From Kappaphycus alvarezii (Eukaryota > Rhodophyta > Florideophyceae > Gigartinales > Solieriaceae), in assembly GCA_002205965.3 (NCBI GenBank), contig NADL03000657.1, positions 1,240,001 to 1,304,000 of the forward strand: a stretch of 64,000 bases of DNA, in the 5' to 3' direction. Numbering within the stretch: position 1 is the first letter of the stretch; every line of letters begins with the position of its first letter. Below, piece by piece: positions 1 through 11,883 of this stretch. Both the position numbers and the translations under genes were made by a program. Below the pieces are notes generated by a model, which ran no database searches, was not told where the DNA came from, and saw nothing but the letters and a program-made list of their open reading frames with translations.

Positions 1-284
1 TCTATCCTTATTGCCATGTGGAGCTATCCTGGCCTTCGTTTTAAAGGACCCATCTCCATTTTTCTTTACTCTGTAAATCACATGACTTGTTATAATGTTT
101 GCATCTGACGGAACCTTAGTGACATGTACCATCTTTAATGTGTGCTTAAACTATTGTTAATCTTTTTCATGCGCCTTCAGGAGGGGTAGGAACGCAAATT
201 TTGTGACATGTACTGCATAATATATTTATGTCCAAAGGCAGAGAAATAAGACCATAGCACATTTTGTTCATCACTTACAAGACG

Positions 285-551
285 CTAATGATTCAACTGT
301 GCAATATTGGAGGCAACAACTTCTGTCGTACTAAAACTCCTTACTTCATCAGCCAAGTACAAAGGTTCCTTGTCACCATCCTCGAAGTTGATATTGTGGC
401 GCTTATCATCATCGGTAATGGAGCCAACGAAACCAGAATAAAATGTTTCATCGATTGGCCGGTAAACTTCAATACTCTCTCCAACATCCAGGAGTGAGGT
501 TAGTGTCTTATCTGTATCACGGATGAGTTCAACATCCCCATGATAGGACAC
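285..551 (-). pseudogene. Tudor/PWWP-like segment of a copia polyprotein
   Basis: An open stretch of 88 codons reads IEVYRPIDETFYSGFVGSI, then a stretch with INFEDGDKEPLYL. The pattern 'V-x-P-x-D-x-x-[FY]-Y-x-G-x-V ... [YF]-x-D-G-D-x-E-x-L' is typical of Tudor-like beta-barrels, which occur in some copia polyproteins between integrase and RT. It lies upstream of the RT start at 1-130 in the minus direction, in keeping with such a position. The segment ends at a stop. The fold is inferred from the pattern only. Confidence 0.5.
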
Positions 552-960
552 TGTATTGTCCGTAATCTGAGAAGTAGCGGTCTACTCACCAGAACCGTCA
601 CTATTATCTTCCCGGAGAGTCTTATTCTCAGTTCAAATTTTGTTGATGCAGTCATCGAGGCTTGCAGAAATGGTATCTATGGCTTCTTGGATTGTACAAG
701 CGAGAGAAATCTCGGTCATGACAACCGTAACATCTTCAATAGCTGCTTTTACTTTGCGTCTGTGCTTACCAGGGACATTAACAGTGCCCGAACTCTTTTC
801 AAAGGCAAGAAACTTCTCAGGAAAGGACCATTTGCCGCGCTGGTTCTAAACTGCCATCATGGTTATGGTCAGAGCGTCAATGGCCATATTGATGGTATTG
901 ATGACATTTCTCTTGCTTTTGAGATCAGAAAGTTGAGCAGGAGTCAGTGAACTGGACCCT

Positions 961-1352
961 TTAGGTTTTCCTTGTGGACCGTCTCAAATACGCGTTGATG
1001 GAGTTCACAGATATAGCAGCAGTGACGTCAGTTTTCATTTGATCGCACTGCGTTAGGACCTTTACAACTTTCTCGTACGAAACGGCAGCCAAAAAATCAT
1101 CAGTAGTAGAAGATGAGTCAACAGAAGCCCCATTCGAAGCAACTGCCAGCACAGTTTCCTCTGACTATTATCGACAGAGCCATTTACAAGCAAGGTAAAT
1201 GCCATTAAGGCTTTCGAAATTTTAGTAGAATTGGCAGTAGCATTGAACTTCGAGACCTGTGCACCAAATCTTGACTCAAATTTTTTAAACGTCTCCGTTG
1301 ATGAGCGTTTCATATATAACAAGCTTGTGATGTTTTGATAGGCTTCCCTCAC
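961..1352 (-). pseudogene. copia gag-like fragment
   Basis: Two overlapping minus-strand frames hold ETFKKFESRFGAQVSKFNA and then STTDDFLAAVSYEKVVKVL, with a frame change near 1100-1150. The first resembles the gag spacer of copia-type elements. No CCHC zinc knuckle is visible. It belongs to the same decayed element as the Tudor-like segment and RT start at lower coordinates. It is not expected to be functional. Confidence 0.55.
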
Positions 1353-1699
1353 TACTTGTAGTGAGTCACTCTTGTAAACAGTCTCAAAAATCTTCTCTGG
1401 CCGTTCTCAGATTTATATCTGAATCTGGGATTGTATCTGCAAATATCAAGAGATCCTCCGTAGAGTTGTGACTGGAACTTAATTCCAAGAGATCATCAGG
1501 AATCTTGTTGGTGTTCGATGCCGGGAGCTTATCATGAAACACACTCCATAAATCAATAGCCCTCGTATACTCCTCCTGGCTGCCTTAACCATGTATCCAG
1601 AGAAAACTCTTGATATCCCAAGAAAAGCTTGGTCTAGTTGGCAGCGAACTTGATAAAGGATCTGGGCCCATAACTATGCAAAGATTGAAAGACGTAGAG

Positions 1700-2249
1700 T
1701 ACCAACAGGTTGGCATAGGTAGCTTTTGATAAGGGAACTGAGGGTTCTTAAACCTTGTAACAATATCTTTACCTTATTAGAACTGGAGCTAGGTATCTTG
1801 GTCTACCATCAAGTCTCCCATTTCACAGTGTACCAACAAACTAGGCAAGTAATAGGTAGATGTAAAAAAACAGAGAAAACAAAGAACAAGTCAAAGTACA
1901 TGACAAAATGACTATTAAAATTTGGTTACAAACAAGCAACCATTCCTTAGAATTACAAAAGCAAGAAAACTGAATACGACCATTCATCAAGGTTGCAAAA
2001 GTAATTACTTCACCAGTTTCATACTGGTCCATGGAAAATGACCTCATCAACGTTTGGGTTAGTTTACTGCAATTAGAACATAGGGTGTAGTTCCCATTAA
2101 CCTGTGCAGTGTGGCGGCGTATTTGGAAAGTAATGCCATTTCCTGAAGTGAAGCCACAGGTTACGTTAGGGATTGAGGTGAGTGGGTGAGAGCTTACAGA
2201 GTTCGAGGTTAGCCGCTTGGCCGCGTCAACCTTAATAAACGGGCCGGAG
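1700..2249. other. no recognisable gene
   Basis: AT-rich stretch with only short open frames and no motif that I recognise. It separates the copia remnant from the non-LTR fragment at 2250-2750. Confidence 0.5.
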
Positions 2250-2750
2250 TCAGGCCATCAGGCAGGCAGCATTGGACACTGGTGGCGCTGCGAGGTGCCT
2301 TTGAGTGAGGACTATTTTAGCCTTTCCGTACGTTTTCATTGTCCATACCGTCATATTCCATGCGAAATCACTCTGTAGCGCGTGGGCACCTGGCTGCCGA
2401 CCTCCGAGGGCAGAATTCGCGACTAATGACTCGTATATCCTCTGTTTCAGGTTTTTCGCAGCATTGAGGGAAGTAAACAGGTTGAAGTTGGGAACTCTCG
2501 TGCGTAAGGGTGTCAAGGGGTTCACGAAGGTAATTTTGATAAAGGTTGTGGCGCCGATATGCCCCATCGCGATAATATCGGGTCTGGTTCGGTGAAGGCC
2601 TTCTCGCGGTTCCACGACTGTGTGTCAGGTTGCCTTTTTTTAGATCAACAGCAAGTATACCTCGCCAAGCGGCGAAAGTAATGCCTTTATTTTCAGAGGA
2701 ATGGAGTGAAGCACAGGGGCGCAGAGCAGGCGGAAACGCAAGTCTCATCG
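2250..2750 (-). pseudogene. non-LTR retrotransposon C-terminal fragment 1
   Basis: The minus frame reads RTRPDIIAMGHIGATTF followed by ITFVNPLTPLRTRV. The 'R-P-D ... about 12 residues ... D/K-[VI]-T-x-x-[HN]-P-L' layout matches the restriction-like-endonuclease type C-terminus also seen in this window at 50.6 kb (RPDIKVLGENGGTDFYDVTV). The D after the spacer appears replaced here. Adjacent frames overlap, so the reading frame is damaged. Upstream RT is absent: a 5'-truncated copy or a decayed one. Confidence 0.6.
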
Positions 2751-2898
2751 CTGGATTTCCGCAACGCTCCGAATAATCTCAAAGCCTGTCCAGAGGAGCG
2801 GTAGGCAGCCCAGCCTGACCTGAGGAACGCTGGAATGAACAGGAAGAGGATCCCTGGACTGGACAGAGTCATGCACAGTTTGTTTCAGAGACGGGATA

Positions 2899-3240
2899 TT
2901 GTCGGGATAAATTATTGGGGGAAGAGATCCTCAGAACTATTTACCCCAGAAGGAGGAATTGCAAGCAACAACATTGCTAACATGGTACAGTTAAGCGAAC
3001 AGAAAGAGATGGGTAAGGACGACAGTTCACAGGGCTACAAGTAAGTATAGAAGTGGCAGGGTCTGTCATCTATGCTCTACTACTAGCGTAAAAGAAACGG
3101 CTATTAGGCCTGAAGTTGGCTCTCAACTTCCTAACTATTTGGGAATGGACTTTGAGTTGTCTCCAGATATGCTTTACTTCTCCTATAGGAACCAGTTTTA
3201 TCAGCTTATATAAACCTTTATGTTAACGCTGAAGTATCAA
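2899..3240 (-). repeat. partial LTR of gypsy family A, inverted
   Basis: Minus-strand sequence aligns by eye to the 3' half of the LTRs at 51.4-51.78 kb and 63.3-63.67 kb. It shares the TATA element (plus-strand ttatata at 3206-3212), the hairpin block around 3110-3130 (CTGAAGTTGGCTCTCAACTT) and a diverged form of the segment near GGTAGCACTTTTGTCGCTTG. The LTR end is near 2899. The 5' half of the LTR is not recognised. A solo or truncated LTR. Confidence 0.65.
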
Positions 3241-3859
3241 ATAAACAAACTAATTGCCATAAAACGCGCTAAATGGAATTGAATGGACTATAATGACTAG
3301 CATAAGACAGTTCTTCAAGGTAAATATCTAAGTGCAGTACCCATGCCCGCTACCCATCGACCAATGGTGAATTTGATGTGAACATTATATATATTCTGCG
3401 GATTCAGTCTTTGTATCTTCCAGAATCTTGGCGTGTACTGACACCTATTAATACCAGCGTTTCATAAAATCAAAAATCGAACCATAAATTCGCCTAACTC
3501 ATCCAAAGTAAAAAATACCTCTCAAATTCGGAAACTGTAAAAATAACTTTCAAATTCAGATACTAAATCCCCTAATGTACTGTACTCAATGATGATTACC
3601 TATCATGCGACATTTTCGAATGGGTACATGTTTAGTGCCCACCAGAATGGCCTGAACGATGCAAACCCCAATAAAAGCGGTCATCAACTCCTCTTCCCAA
3701 CTGTGATTGACTAGGACACCGAACATGCAGTTACCGGAAGCATAATGCAGTTTCAAGCGTGTAGCAGGCATACGCTCAAGCTCGCATGCATTCCTCTTGA
3801 CGGAGTTTTACGTTAGCTTCCCCGATATTGCTCTAATTTTAAAGAAGAAGTCAAGAATT
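3241..3859. other. no certain gene; possible gypsy remnant
   Basis: Short open frames only. The stretch lies between an LTR fragment and an integrase remnant and is probably internal retroelement sequence beyond recognition. Confidence 0.35.
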
Positions 3860-4141
3860 TGAATGGATGGAGTCCTCGCTCACATTTCGATGACGAACAG
3901 TACGGCAGAGAGATTAGTAAAGACAATAAAGCGTACAGTGAAGATATCAGTGGTTCCGAACCTGGGAGACAGTGAAGTGATGTTCTGTATCCCTCCTTAC
4001 CACGAGATTACGCCTGAACTATATGCAGAATACCACCCAAATCTTCACGGCAAGCTTTGTCATTTTTACCGATCTCTTTGCCATACTTCTAACTTTTGGA
4101 TCCTCGATAAGGACTGTATTCCAATTAGGCCTGGACTTTAA
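3860..4141 (+). pseudogene. Ty3/gypsy integrase core fragment
   Basis: The frame at 3863 reads VLAHISMTNSTAERLVKTIK, which lines up with VPAYAPMSNGKAERMVGTIK in the better preserved gypsy element at 60.7 kb. This is the segment around the third catalytic residue (the E of AER). Flanking integrase motifs are lost. Only about 40 residues are recognisable and the rest of the frame is unrelated in sequence. Confidence 0.6.
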
Positions 4142-5799
4142 ATGAATTTTTGGAATGATAAATGCATAGAATTTTCACGAAACTCTAATCTACATTACAT
4201 ACATGTTGAAGAACAGGACTTGTGAAACACATCACTTCTCATTGCTTACGTGATGCGCAAGCATAGAATGTACAAAACGGAACTGTTTCAACTCTAAACG
4301 TAAGTTGCAGACACGGAAAAGGGCTCTTGTTCACACATTTACTGGGACTCCTGGGTCAGGGAGACCAGGTCAGGGCTAAATACTTTAGACTCGGGAGGGG
4401 TACTCAGAAGGGGTACTAAAATACACTTATAGTTTTAAGCAATATATACAGTACTGTGCAAACAATCGTGATTAGTCACAGACCACGACTTGTCGAGTAG
4501 ATCTCAAATGCTGCAGGGAAGGTAGAAGAAAGCTCTACAGGATGGTTTCCCAAAGGCTTGGACGTAAAATTTATGGAATGTGTCTACGCCAAGCTGAAAA
4601 GAGTCCCACTGAAGAATTGCATGAGCAAGGAAATATTTACTTTAACTATTACTCCGAAAAGGATTGGGGTGGCTCTCTGCTTCCAAAACCTTTCGCTGTC
4701 GACTTCAAGAAATTCAGTATCGCCGAATTTCGTTATTTTAGCTCAGACAATCGCCACAGACATCGCGAATTTCTCCTCTCTCGCGGCGTCTTTGTACCAA
4801 ACTGCAGGAGTATCTCTATCACAGAAGCTATACACCGTATTGTATGGAAGGAACTTGGAACTTAGCAGACCCGACGATGATCCTGGTCGTCCTTCGGCAA
4901 TCAACTCACTTCCGCTCTCCACAACAGCCAATGGGAAGAACAATTACCTCTGGCACTGGAGATAGCCAGCCCAAATCCGAAAATCCTGACGTTAAAAATA
5001 TTAACGGCTCTAGGGACTCCAAAACCGCCGACTGCACTCAGATACTACTAAAAACACCGATACTCATTGCAGATCCAGCCTGACCAACCCTTTTGAGCAC
5101 TACGGCAGTACTTCTGATCACTACATTGGGTACATCCTCGACAATTACGAAGTTAGTTTCGCAATTTTCGCTGAGCGATATGAGTAGCCTGTTGCCTTTG
5201 GGAAAGACACCCTCTTCCTCTATTGTGCCTCATGGCAGCGATAGTCAATTTTATTTTGAAGGCTGTATTAGAAGGGAATAAAACTTGACGAAATTTCTTC
5301 CTTCATTCGAAAATGGATCTACACTGGAAGGAAGAATAGAGTGCTACTTCGAGAATGGGAGAGTCCCTCTCTCTGTTCCGTTATAAGTCATAAAAAGACG
5401 AAGGTAGCTTTCCAATGTGTCTATATACTCATTTCTTGGCTCTCTGACATCTAGTTGCCCCTCCACACATAGTACATTGATGATAATATCCTGAATAAAA
5501 GATACTTAGCTGTGTTAAGGGCGTGAATTCCCATCTTTCAGTACAATACAATCCGGCAGACACTTTGCAGGGCATCATATCAGACCTCTATTAATTGTTT
5601 ACCATGGAACCCATGGGGAGCGCAAAGTGAATTCTACTCACATGAATGACCGCAAGTATCACCACAGCCTTTAAAAAAACAGAAAAAGCAAAAAGAGAAA
5701 AAGATAACCTTTGGCAATAACCCCGGACATCCCTCAACATGTAGATCCATAATTCGGCTACTTCCACCTGGACATAGTGCAATGCGCGGTGCGCATGGA
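4142..5799. other. unresolved, decayed sequence with overlapping ORFs at 4542-4965
   Basis: Two overlapping plus frames (107 codons from 4542, 135 codons from 4558) give no motif that I recognise. The shorter one has KDWGGSLLPKPFAVDFKKFS. Context argues for retroelement debris, as integrase remnants lie on both sides. No promoter or splice evidence supports a host gene. Confidence 0.3.
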
Positions 5800-6780
5800 G
5801 TTCTTCTTGTCTAGGAAAGGAACACCGTCAGACAATTAGAAACCAAACACACACACAGGAAGACCCACAAGGTGTTCCCTGTCCCTCTTTCTCTATAAGC
5901 GCCCTTCGACACAGTAGCACAGCTCGTCGATGGCGAGGAGAAATGGGGTGGGAAGAGCGGGGGTAATTCCTTGGGCAGCTAGACGATATACTTGTCCTCC
6001 GGGTTGTAAGGCCGGACTTTGGTCCGCGGAATGCTAGAAACCTGGTATGGGTCGATTCCAAAGAACCGTAGACACCAGGTTTGTAATATTGGACAAAAAA
6101 GATGTCGTATGGAGTCAGCTGTGCTGAATATCTCCTTTGGAGATAAGTATGTTGCCACCAACGACAACCTTGAAGTTCCTATTTGTATAAAGACGTCGGA
6201 GTCCGGGGCGCCAAGTGTGGGTAAATATAACAAACAAACAATGAAAGGGATATTATAATATTGGATAGAGGGGGAGAATAGAAAGGGGGACCCGGGAGGG
6301 TAAACGTGGCTATAGCCAAAGTTGCCGTTGGCAAGGTTTCTGCTAAGGCGGAAGATAGAAGTCAAGTTCAAAGCCAACACCGGGGGCTGTTTAATATGGG
6401 GCCTTAGTGGCCAGGTAGGTATAAATACTAGTTAAGTAGGTTAGAGTTATCTACGACGGCGGGGTGAGTGAAGTTAGGGTCAGCCAAGTTAGGGAGATCC
6501 AAGTTAGAGATAAGTAAATTCGACACTTGGCCCAATAGGTGCCTTTCACCTGCGAATATATCAGGTCCCATTTGGGGGCCGCGTGGCCCATATTGCAAGC
6601 CCACAAGCCCCATCGGGTGAGTATACTGTACAGTACCAGGAATAATAGTGGGCGACAACAGAAAATTGCCCTTACTGTACAGTACAGTGCCTGCTGGTTA
6701 ACAATGAATCAGATCAAAAAAATATTTCCAAAATTAGCTCTGCCGATGGCAGTACAGTATGAGTGCCAATTGCACTACAC
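5800..6780 (+). repeat. ~1-kb direct repeat, copy 1
   Basis: Begins near the shared TTCTTCTTGTCTAGGAA and ends near CTCTGCCGATGGCAGTACAG. The same sequence recurs in the same orientation at about 15927-16866. Shared blocks include GTTGTAAGGCCGGAC, GGGGCGCCAAGTGTG followed by AACAAACAAACAA, and CTATAGCCAAAGTTGCCGTT. Divergence is visible throughout (substitutions and small indels). It could be the LTR pair or 5' region of an old element, or two dispersed copies; the sequence in between is a patchwork. Confidence 0.75.
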
Positions 6781-6929
6781 TGGAGTGCTGAGTAGCTCAA
6801 AATTATAACCGGAGTAGATGTGCCGAGACATTCAAAGATACGTAAAAAGTTGCGAAGGGTGCTAGAAGACGAGGCCTTTTCCACTGTATCGCACTATGTT
6901 GAATTTACTATTGCCTAATATCTTCGAGA

Positions 6930-8330
6930 GTTATTAGATTGACTTTGCGGGAACTCTATCGATATCAAAGGCAGGAAGGAAGTATCTTCTCATCTCCATC
7001 AAGCATTTGGTTTTTGGCCAATCGCAGTTGCCACCACGGACCCGCCGGGCATAACCGTCTTCAAGTTCGTAGAGAGGGAATTTATGCACCCTTTTTGATA
7101 GAGGTTGAAGCTGAAAGAGAAGGTTGGATAAGGAAGGTGGGGGGAGAATGAAAGGAAGTTCGCCAGCTCTGGCCAGATTTTACTTGGAGGTGCTCAAGTC
7201 GCAACTTATATAGAACTATTTCGCCACACTCGCACTCAACTCTTACTCTAACTAAACCCTAGCCATCTGAGCGGGACACTCAATACTACCAATCATCACA
7301 AGACACGACATAGTAACACTGGCACAAATTCATGCCAGCTTACAACTAATAGTGCACAACAGTGCACAACACTACTTCACATCATCATGTGTATGCACTA
7401 ACTCACCAACTGCACGTAACCACGCAATCACTACACGTCCCCAAATTCACAACACAACTCTTACACATGCAACGACATGTATACACGCAACTACTGTAAC
7501 CGCCACCACTGTACTTGACTCATCACCATAGTGCATCAACACCCATCAACCTGTACTGTATGTCCACGTACATGCCTGTCCACTCTGTACTGCACAGCCG
7601 TACTGTACAGACTAGCCATATGTACTAGCTACACACGTGTACGCCAGAACAACCCACTAGAGCCACAACACTTGTACGCACCTCGTTGCATATGAGCATT
7701 TGCAGTAGCCAATCAGAAGCCCGTTTCACGTTGAGTTTGAGATGAGGCGCATATGCGCTTTCCAAACGGCACAATCCAAAACAGCCCATGCTTCCCTACA
7801 CTTTTGGTTTTCAGTGACAGCACAGGGTCCACAGCCAACACTTTTGGCCCCCCAAAGACTATTATCTCCGAAAACTGTGGGTGATTCACTGCTCCTGCCG
7901 TTGCGTACGTTATGAAGAAGCATTTAATTACCTGGACTACTATTATTGCACACACTCCCAAATATAATGGTATAGCAGAGAGGTGGTACGACTAAATAAG
8001 CAGTCAAGAAGATGATTGTCGTCCACGTAATTCATTGGGAGGAATATTTGCCTGTAGTCTTGTATTTCTTGTATAGATACCAACGCCGTCTTCTCTGTAC
8101 AGGAGATTCGCCGTTCGAACTTATGTTCGGAGTAGTTCCGCGCATGTATACTGCTAGCTCCATTGCGTTGATAGCCAACGCTTCTGACAAGCATCGGCAG
8201 TTGGAACTGCTGGCTATGTCGGCCCCTAAAGCTCATCATCGAGATGAAAAGATGCGTAGAATCAGTGATTTAGCCTCCAAGAGCCCCAAATTTTCAATGT
8301 GGGGGATTGGGTTTTGGTTGCGTATAGTCC
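6930..8330 (+). pseudogene. Ty3/gypsy integrase remnant, split by a solo LTR
   Basis: Left part, about 6930-7095, is a frame-damaged integrase core with KYLL.. and TTDPPGITV..REFMHPF. Right part, from 7841, continues GPPKTIISENCG, then a stop, then KYNGIAERW, and further WEEYLPVVLY with TGDSPFELMFGVVPRMY. The two halves join exactly, in the same frame, when 7096-7840 is taken out. The second catalytic Asp appears as Glu (ISEN). A 237-codon frame at 8012-8725 covers the last part of the integrase and then runs into unrelated sequence. Not functional. Confidence 0.75.
7096..7840. mobile_element. solo LTR (745 bp) inside a gypsy integrase
   Basis: The 745-bp insert starts TGATAGAGG and ends AGCCAACA, so it has TG...CA ends, and is flanked on both sides by a perfect CTTTT (7091-7095 and 7841-7845), a 5-bp target duplication. 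Removing it with one CTTTT restores the integrase frame across the junction. No ORF of note lies inside. The minus strand has CTATATAAG near 7206, a possible TATA element, so the LTR may be in minus orientation. Much of 7250-7700 is markedly A/C-rich on the plus strand. Confidence 0.85.
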
Positions 8331-9711
8331 GGGGCTATCATCGACGACTAATTTTCCCGCCCTCCATTCGCGCTACTAAGAACATTCACATGTCTGAAAA
8401 GTTTAACATCCCCGATACTTCGGTACTTCGGATCGGGGATGTAAATCTCATACCATCTTATACGGGGTCGCTATTGCTGCCGTGCTGTCCTTTCGAGGAG
8501 AGTGATCCCCTATACCTCGCGCCTATCTCAGGATACATGACCAGCAAGCCACTCCACTCATCTACTTCACGTAATTTTCCTTCCCCGACGCCGCCATGCT
8601 CCAACCTTTGCTTTTCTCTGGCAAAGGGCCCATTATCATGTAAAAATTGCTCCTCTGATGTCCTTGCCATCATTATATCCACTGTAACGCAATCGCGCGT
8701 TGATTCTTCCTCGATGGGCCTGTAGAACTGGAAAAATCTCATGACCGTTAGCGTGTGAATCTTGATCACTGTGTGCTATAGCACGGACTAGTTCTCTACC
8801 CATTAGAGCTATTGTAGATCCCCTTTCGTCGCTTTGCTCTTCCGCTTGTCGATCTCTCGGCAGTTTATTTCGTTTTCGCCATCCTATTACTACACGCAGT
8901 GTTCTTCGGACGCATCAACGGCGATCTCCCTTCATCCGTGGTACGGGGATGAGTCGAGTCCCAAAGAATTTGTCTGACCTGAATCAACCTGCTTTCAGGA
9001 TGAAGACGGTAAGTGATCGCAGAGGGGTACCGCAAAGAGCGTGAGCAGAAGGTCGGGACCAGCGACATGAAGAGAGAGCAGAGGTGAGACAGTAGTGGAA
9101 TGGAGGAGATTCGTGTGGCGCAGGGGACGGAGGAAGACCCAAATGCGGATGGGGTCGCGATGTGTCCTGGTGTGCACTGCGCTACATTTTGTACTGCCGC
9201 TGTGCAACAATCTGTGGACGGGGTGGTGTTAGTAACAGTTGCTGGAAGGTGATTTTCATGGGTTTTTAGTACTGTACTATGCATGACGACTTTTAGGGTA
9301 GTCTACTGTACTTTCTATTTTCTTTACATGCTAGTTTTTATGATTTTTTATGGTACATCACAGTAGTTTACAGTAGTACACTACTGTACTAGAAATTCTA
9401 GACTACAGAGCGCTCGGGTCTCGGGTATATAGCTAAGCGCCCGACGCGCCTGGGACATTAGAGGAAGCACCGCCCCCTTCCTTTTCTCGGTTCTCACGAA
9501 AAGAAAAACATTTCTCTCCCTTTCGCGAGCTACTTTCCAACAACTCCTCCCACAATTCCTCCTATCATATCAGACCAAGGTTTTTTGACGTTTTGCTGCT
9601 AGTCTACAGTAGATAAGCCCCCTCAAAATTTTATACCTCAAACTTTTATCCATCATAACTTTCTTTACGGCGTGATATAGTTTTCACAAATTTATAGTCA
9701 CTAGGCCGCTA
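8331..9711. other. no recognisable gene; several TACTGTAC-type motifs
   Basis: Contains the tail of the 8012 frame and a 139-codon minus frame at 8865-9284 with no recognisable domain. Around 9260-9400 there is a run of GTACTGTA/TACAGTAG motifs like those near host genes elsewhere in the window. Confidence 0.35.
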
Positions 9712-9752
9712 GGAAAGAGGGAGAATAGACACACTATATTCTCCCTCTTTCC
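9712..9752. repeat. perfect 16-bp inverted repeat (hairpin)
   Basis: GGAAAGAGGGAGAATA (9712-9727) is followed after 9 bases by its exact reverse complement (9737-9752). No ORF spans it. It could be the tip of a small fold-back element, or a terminator/processing hairpin. Confidence 0.85.
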
Positions 9753-9759
9753 GAAGCGT

Positions 9760-11205
9760 AGACTGAACGCCACGAAAAAGCTAGAATCAAAGTGATCAAG
9801 GAGTCATATCCCAACATTAAAAAGAAAGTTGCAAACGTACATATTATGATCCAAGCCATTCACAGACATCCCTAGCTAACATTTTTGGCTGCCGTACTCG
9901 CTGGATACACATGAAACACAATAAAAGCTTTCACCAGCCACATTTACCATGAACTAATAATTCAATCTGACTGCGCATGTTAAACGTGGTGGCGGACGCC
10001 ACCACACCGCAACAGTAATACAAGGCAAGGACCCCAAGTAAGCTGGAATAGATACATTAAATCCATTATACATATCAAAAACCCGACGGCGACCCGGTAC
10101 CCGAAACCAGAAGGATTGCGCGGACCCTGGTGCAAAATTAACGCCTTTATCACCCACTCTTCTGTAAGTTGCCGCGCACTCTTCTCTCCCACCAGTGGGA
10201 CCGCAAATACGCCAACTTCGTCTATGCTCATATGCCATTCCGGTTTACTCCAGACACCATCACGTAAATCGAGCCAACCATGAATGTTATGAAACACTTC
10301 ATGCCCTACTGGTTAAGTGCTTAACCCTAGATTCCGCCGCCAACACTTCCTACATCACAAACTCAGGCAACTTGAAGCGATTTATAGCCGCAGGGCTGAC
10401 GGATTACATCATCTGATAACTCCTCGGGGGCATTTCTCGCTACCGATCACGCCTAAGTCAGCTACCATCAAAGATGAAGTTTACGATCAGTAATCAATAC
10501 CAATCTTATCTCTGTGCACGATATTGCACAGCAGTACGGCAAAATTACATTCTAACCCGATGACAACATTGTACAAGGCCACAATAAAGATATTTCGACC
10601 ACTGCAACTGTCATATACCGCAGCAACGCTTAATATTTAGATCTAAACCTCTAAAGCCCGAGCTAAATTGAAAGCACCAAAAATTGCTCACGGCGCTCGT
10701 ACCCAAACAAATGACCAGGTAAACCACATATCAAGACCATGGATAAATTGAATGGAAGTAAGACTTGGAAACTCATTGAAAGAACAAGCAATGCACCAGG
10801 TAACAGGATAATCCCCCCACAGCCTCGACGCCTGCGCACAACAAACCACCTATTAGTACTTGTAGCAAACTGGTGCAGCGGTAGAATGAGATCAGATGGT
10901 AAAAAGAGTAAATTTGCGGAGTTTTAAAGGTTTTATGGTTCTGTTTTATCACCTTAGATCTCCATTTCAGTTCTCAGATCTTTACACAGACTGGCATAGT
11001 ACTTACACTCGTCAGAACAATGCATGACATAGACACAATCAGAGGTAAAGAGTTACGTATGTTTTGATGTCTTCATACTCAAAGGTCGGCACAGACCTGA
11101 TTCATTGATAGATATGTAATATTTCAAATTCGTAGATTGCCCAAGCGGTCGGAGCGGATGGATGCTCACTTTGATGCGGTGACAATCAAGAACGGGTACG
11201 GATTC
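9760..11205. other. no recognisable gene
   Basis: Overlapping minus frames at 9954-10297 (94 and 105 codons) have no motif that I can name. The remainder is AT-rich with short frames. Possibly the 3' flank of the copia element that starts at 11.2 kb. Confidence 0.3.
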
Positions 11206-11883
11206 TCACAAGATGATATCCTCATTCATCACTTCTTCTGGATCGAAGCTGGGTTCAGTAGCAGTATAGTTGTCGTTTTGTTGAGCCATTAACGTCCTCA
11301 TGCTCGGGGTCACATTGAGGAGCTGAATGTTTTCTATGCTGATCCTCAATTTGGGTCCATATAATGGTCTTGTTAAACAATTTACCAACATTTCTGATGT
11401 AGGAATTGATCGGATGTTTTCGATCCCCTTCTGAACCATATCACGCACATGACTTAGGCGTGTATCCATGTTTTTGTTTCGTTTAAAGTTGGAGATATCC
11501 CTCATCCCTTGCAAAGGATCAGTCGTTGCCTTGAGTCACATTCGTAGCCTGCGCTTGAGTCAAACCCATGCTTGATAGTACATTGCACAGCCAGGTAATT
11601 TCACGAGCAGCCGCAGGCAAATTAACGCCTCTTTGTTCTACAACGCAATTCAGGTCTGTTTAGATGACTTCCAACATATAGGTCCTTCACCGAGAAAGAT
11701 GACATAACCACTCATAGAATACCTTCCAGATGATCGACTCCAGTCCGAGTCGGCTTGGGTAGATAACATAACCTTAAGATGTATTGCAATAGTTTCAGTA
11801 CCCTTTAGGTACCTCATTACACGCTTCACAGCTTTCCAGTGCATAGTACGGGGGTTGCAGGCATGTCTGCTTAATACCCCCAC
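11206..11883 (-). pseudogene. copia RNase H region
   Basis: The frame at 11650-11883 has MGVLSRHACNPRTMHWKAVK, RVMRYLKGTE, then ADSDWSRSSGRYSMSGYVIF and GPICWKSSKQT, the characteristic copia RNase H block. A downstream frame at 11206-11514 (NMDTRLSHVRDMVQKGIENI) is the C-terminal end of the same polyprotein. Confidence 0.8.

Larger units (their letters stand above)
1..1700 (-). mobile_element. Ty1/copia-type element remnant 1, running off the left edge
   Basis: Minus-strand reading from about 1700 down to 1 gives copia gag-like segments, then a Tudor-like segment, then at 1-130 the start of a copia reverse transcriptase (a frame reading VIYRVKKNGDGS followed by KARIAPHGN, the usual N-terminal RT signature). 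A protease or integrase is not recognisable between gag and RT, so an internal deletion or heavy decay is likely. The frame is broken many times. The rest of the element lies left of the window. Assignment to copia rests on motif recognition only. Confidence 0.7.

Noticed and set aside
8865..9284. 139-codon minus frame
   Set aside because: No motif, low-complexity Thr/Ser/Pro content and no support from flanking signals.
11136..11215. tRNA-like A-box (TTGCCCAAGCGGTCGGAG) and weak B-box (GGGTACGGATTC)
   Set aside because: The T-stem does not pair (ACGGG against TCTCA) and no acceptor stem can be formed. At best a decayed tRNA-like sequence.
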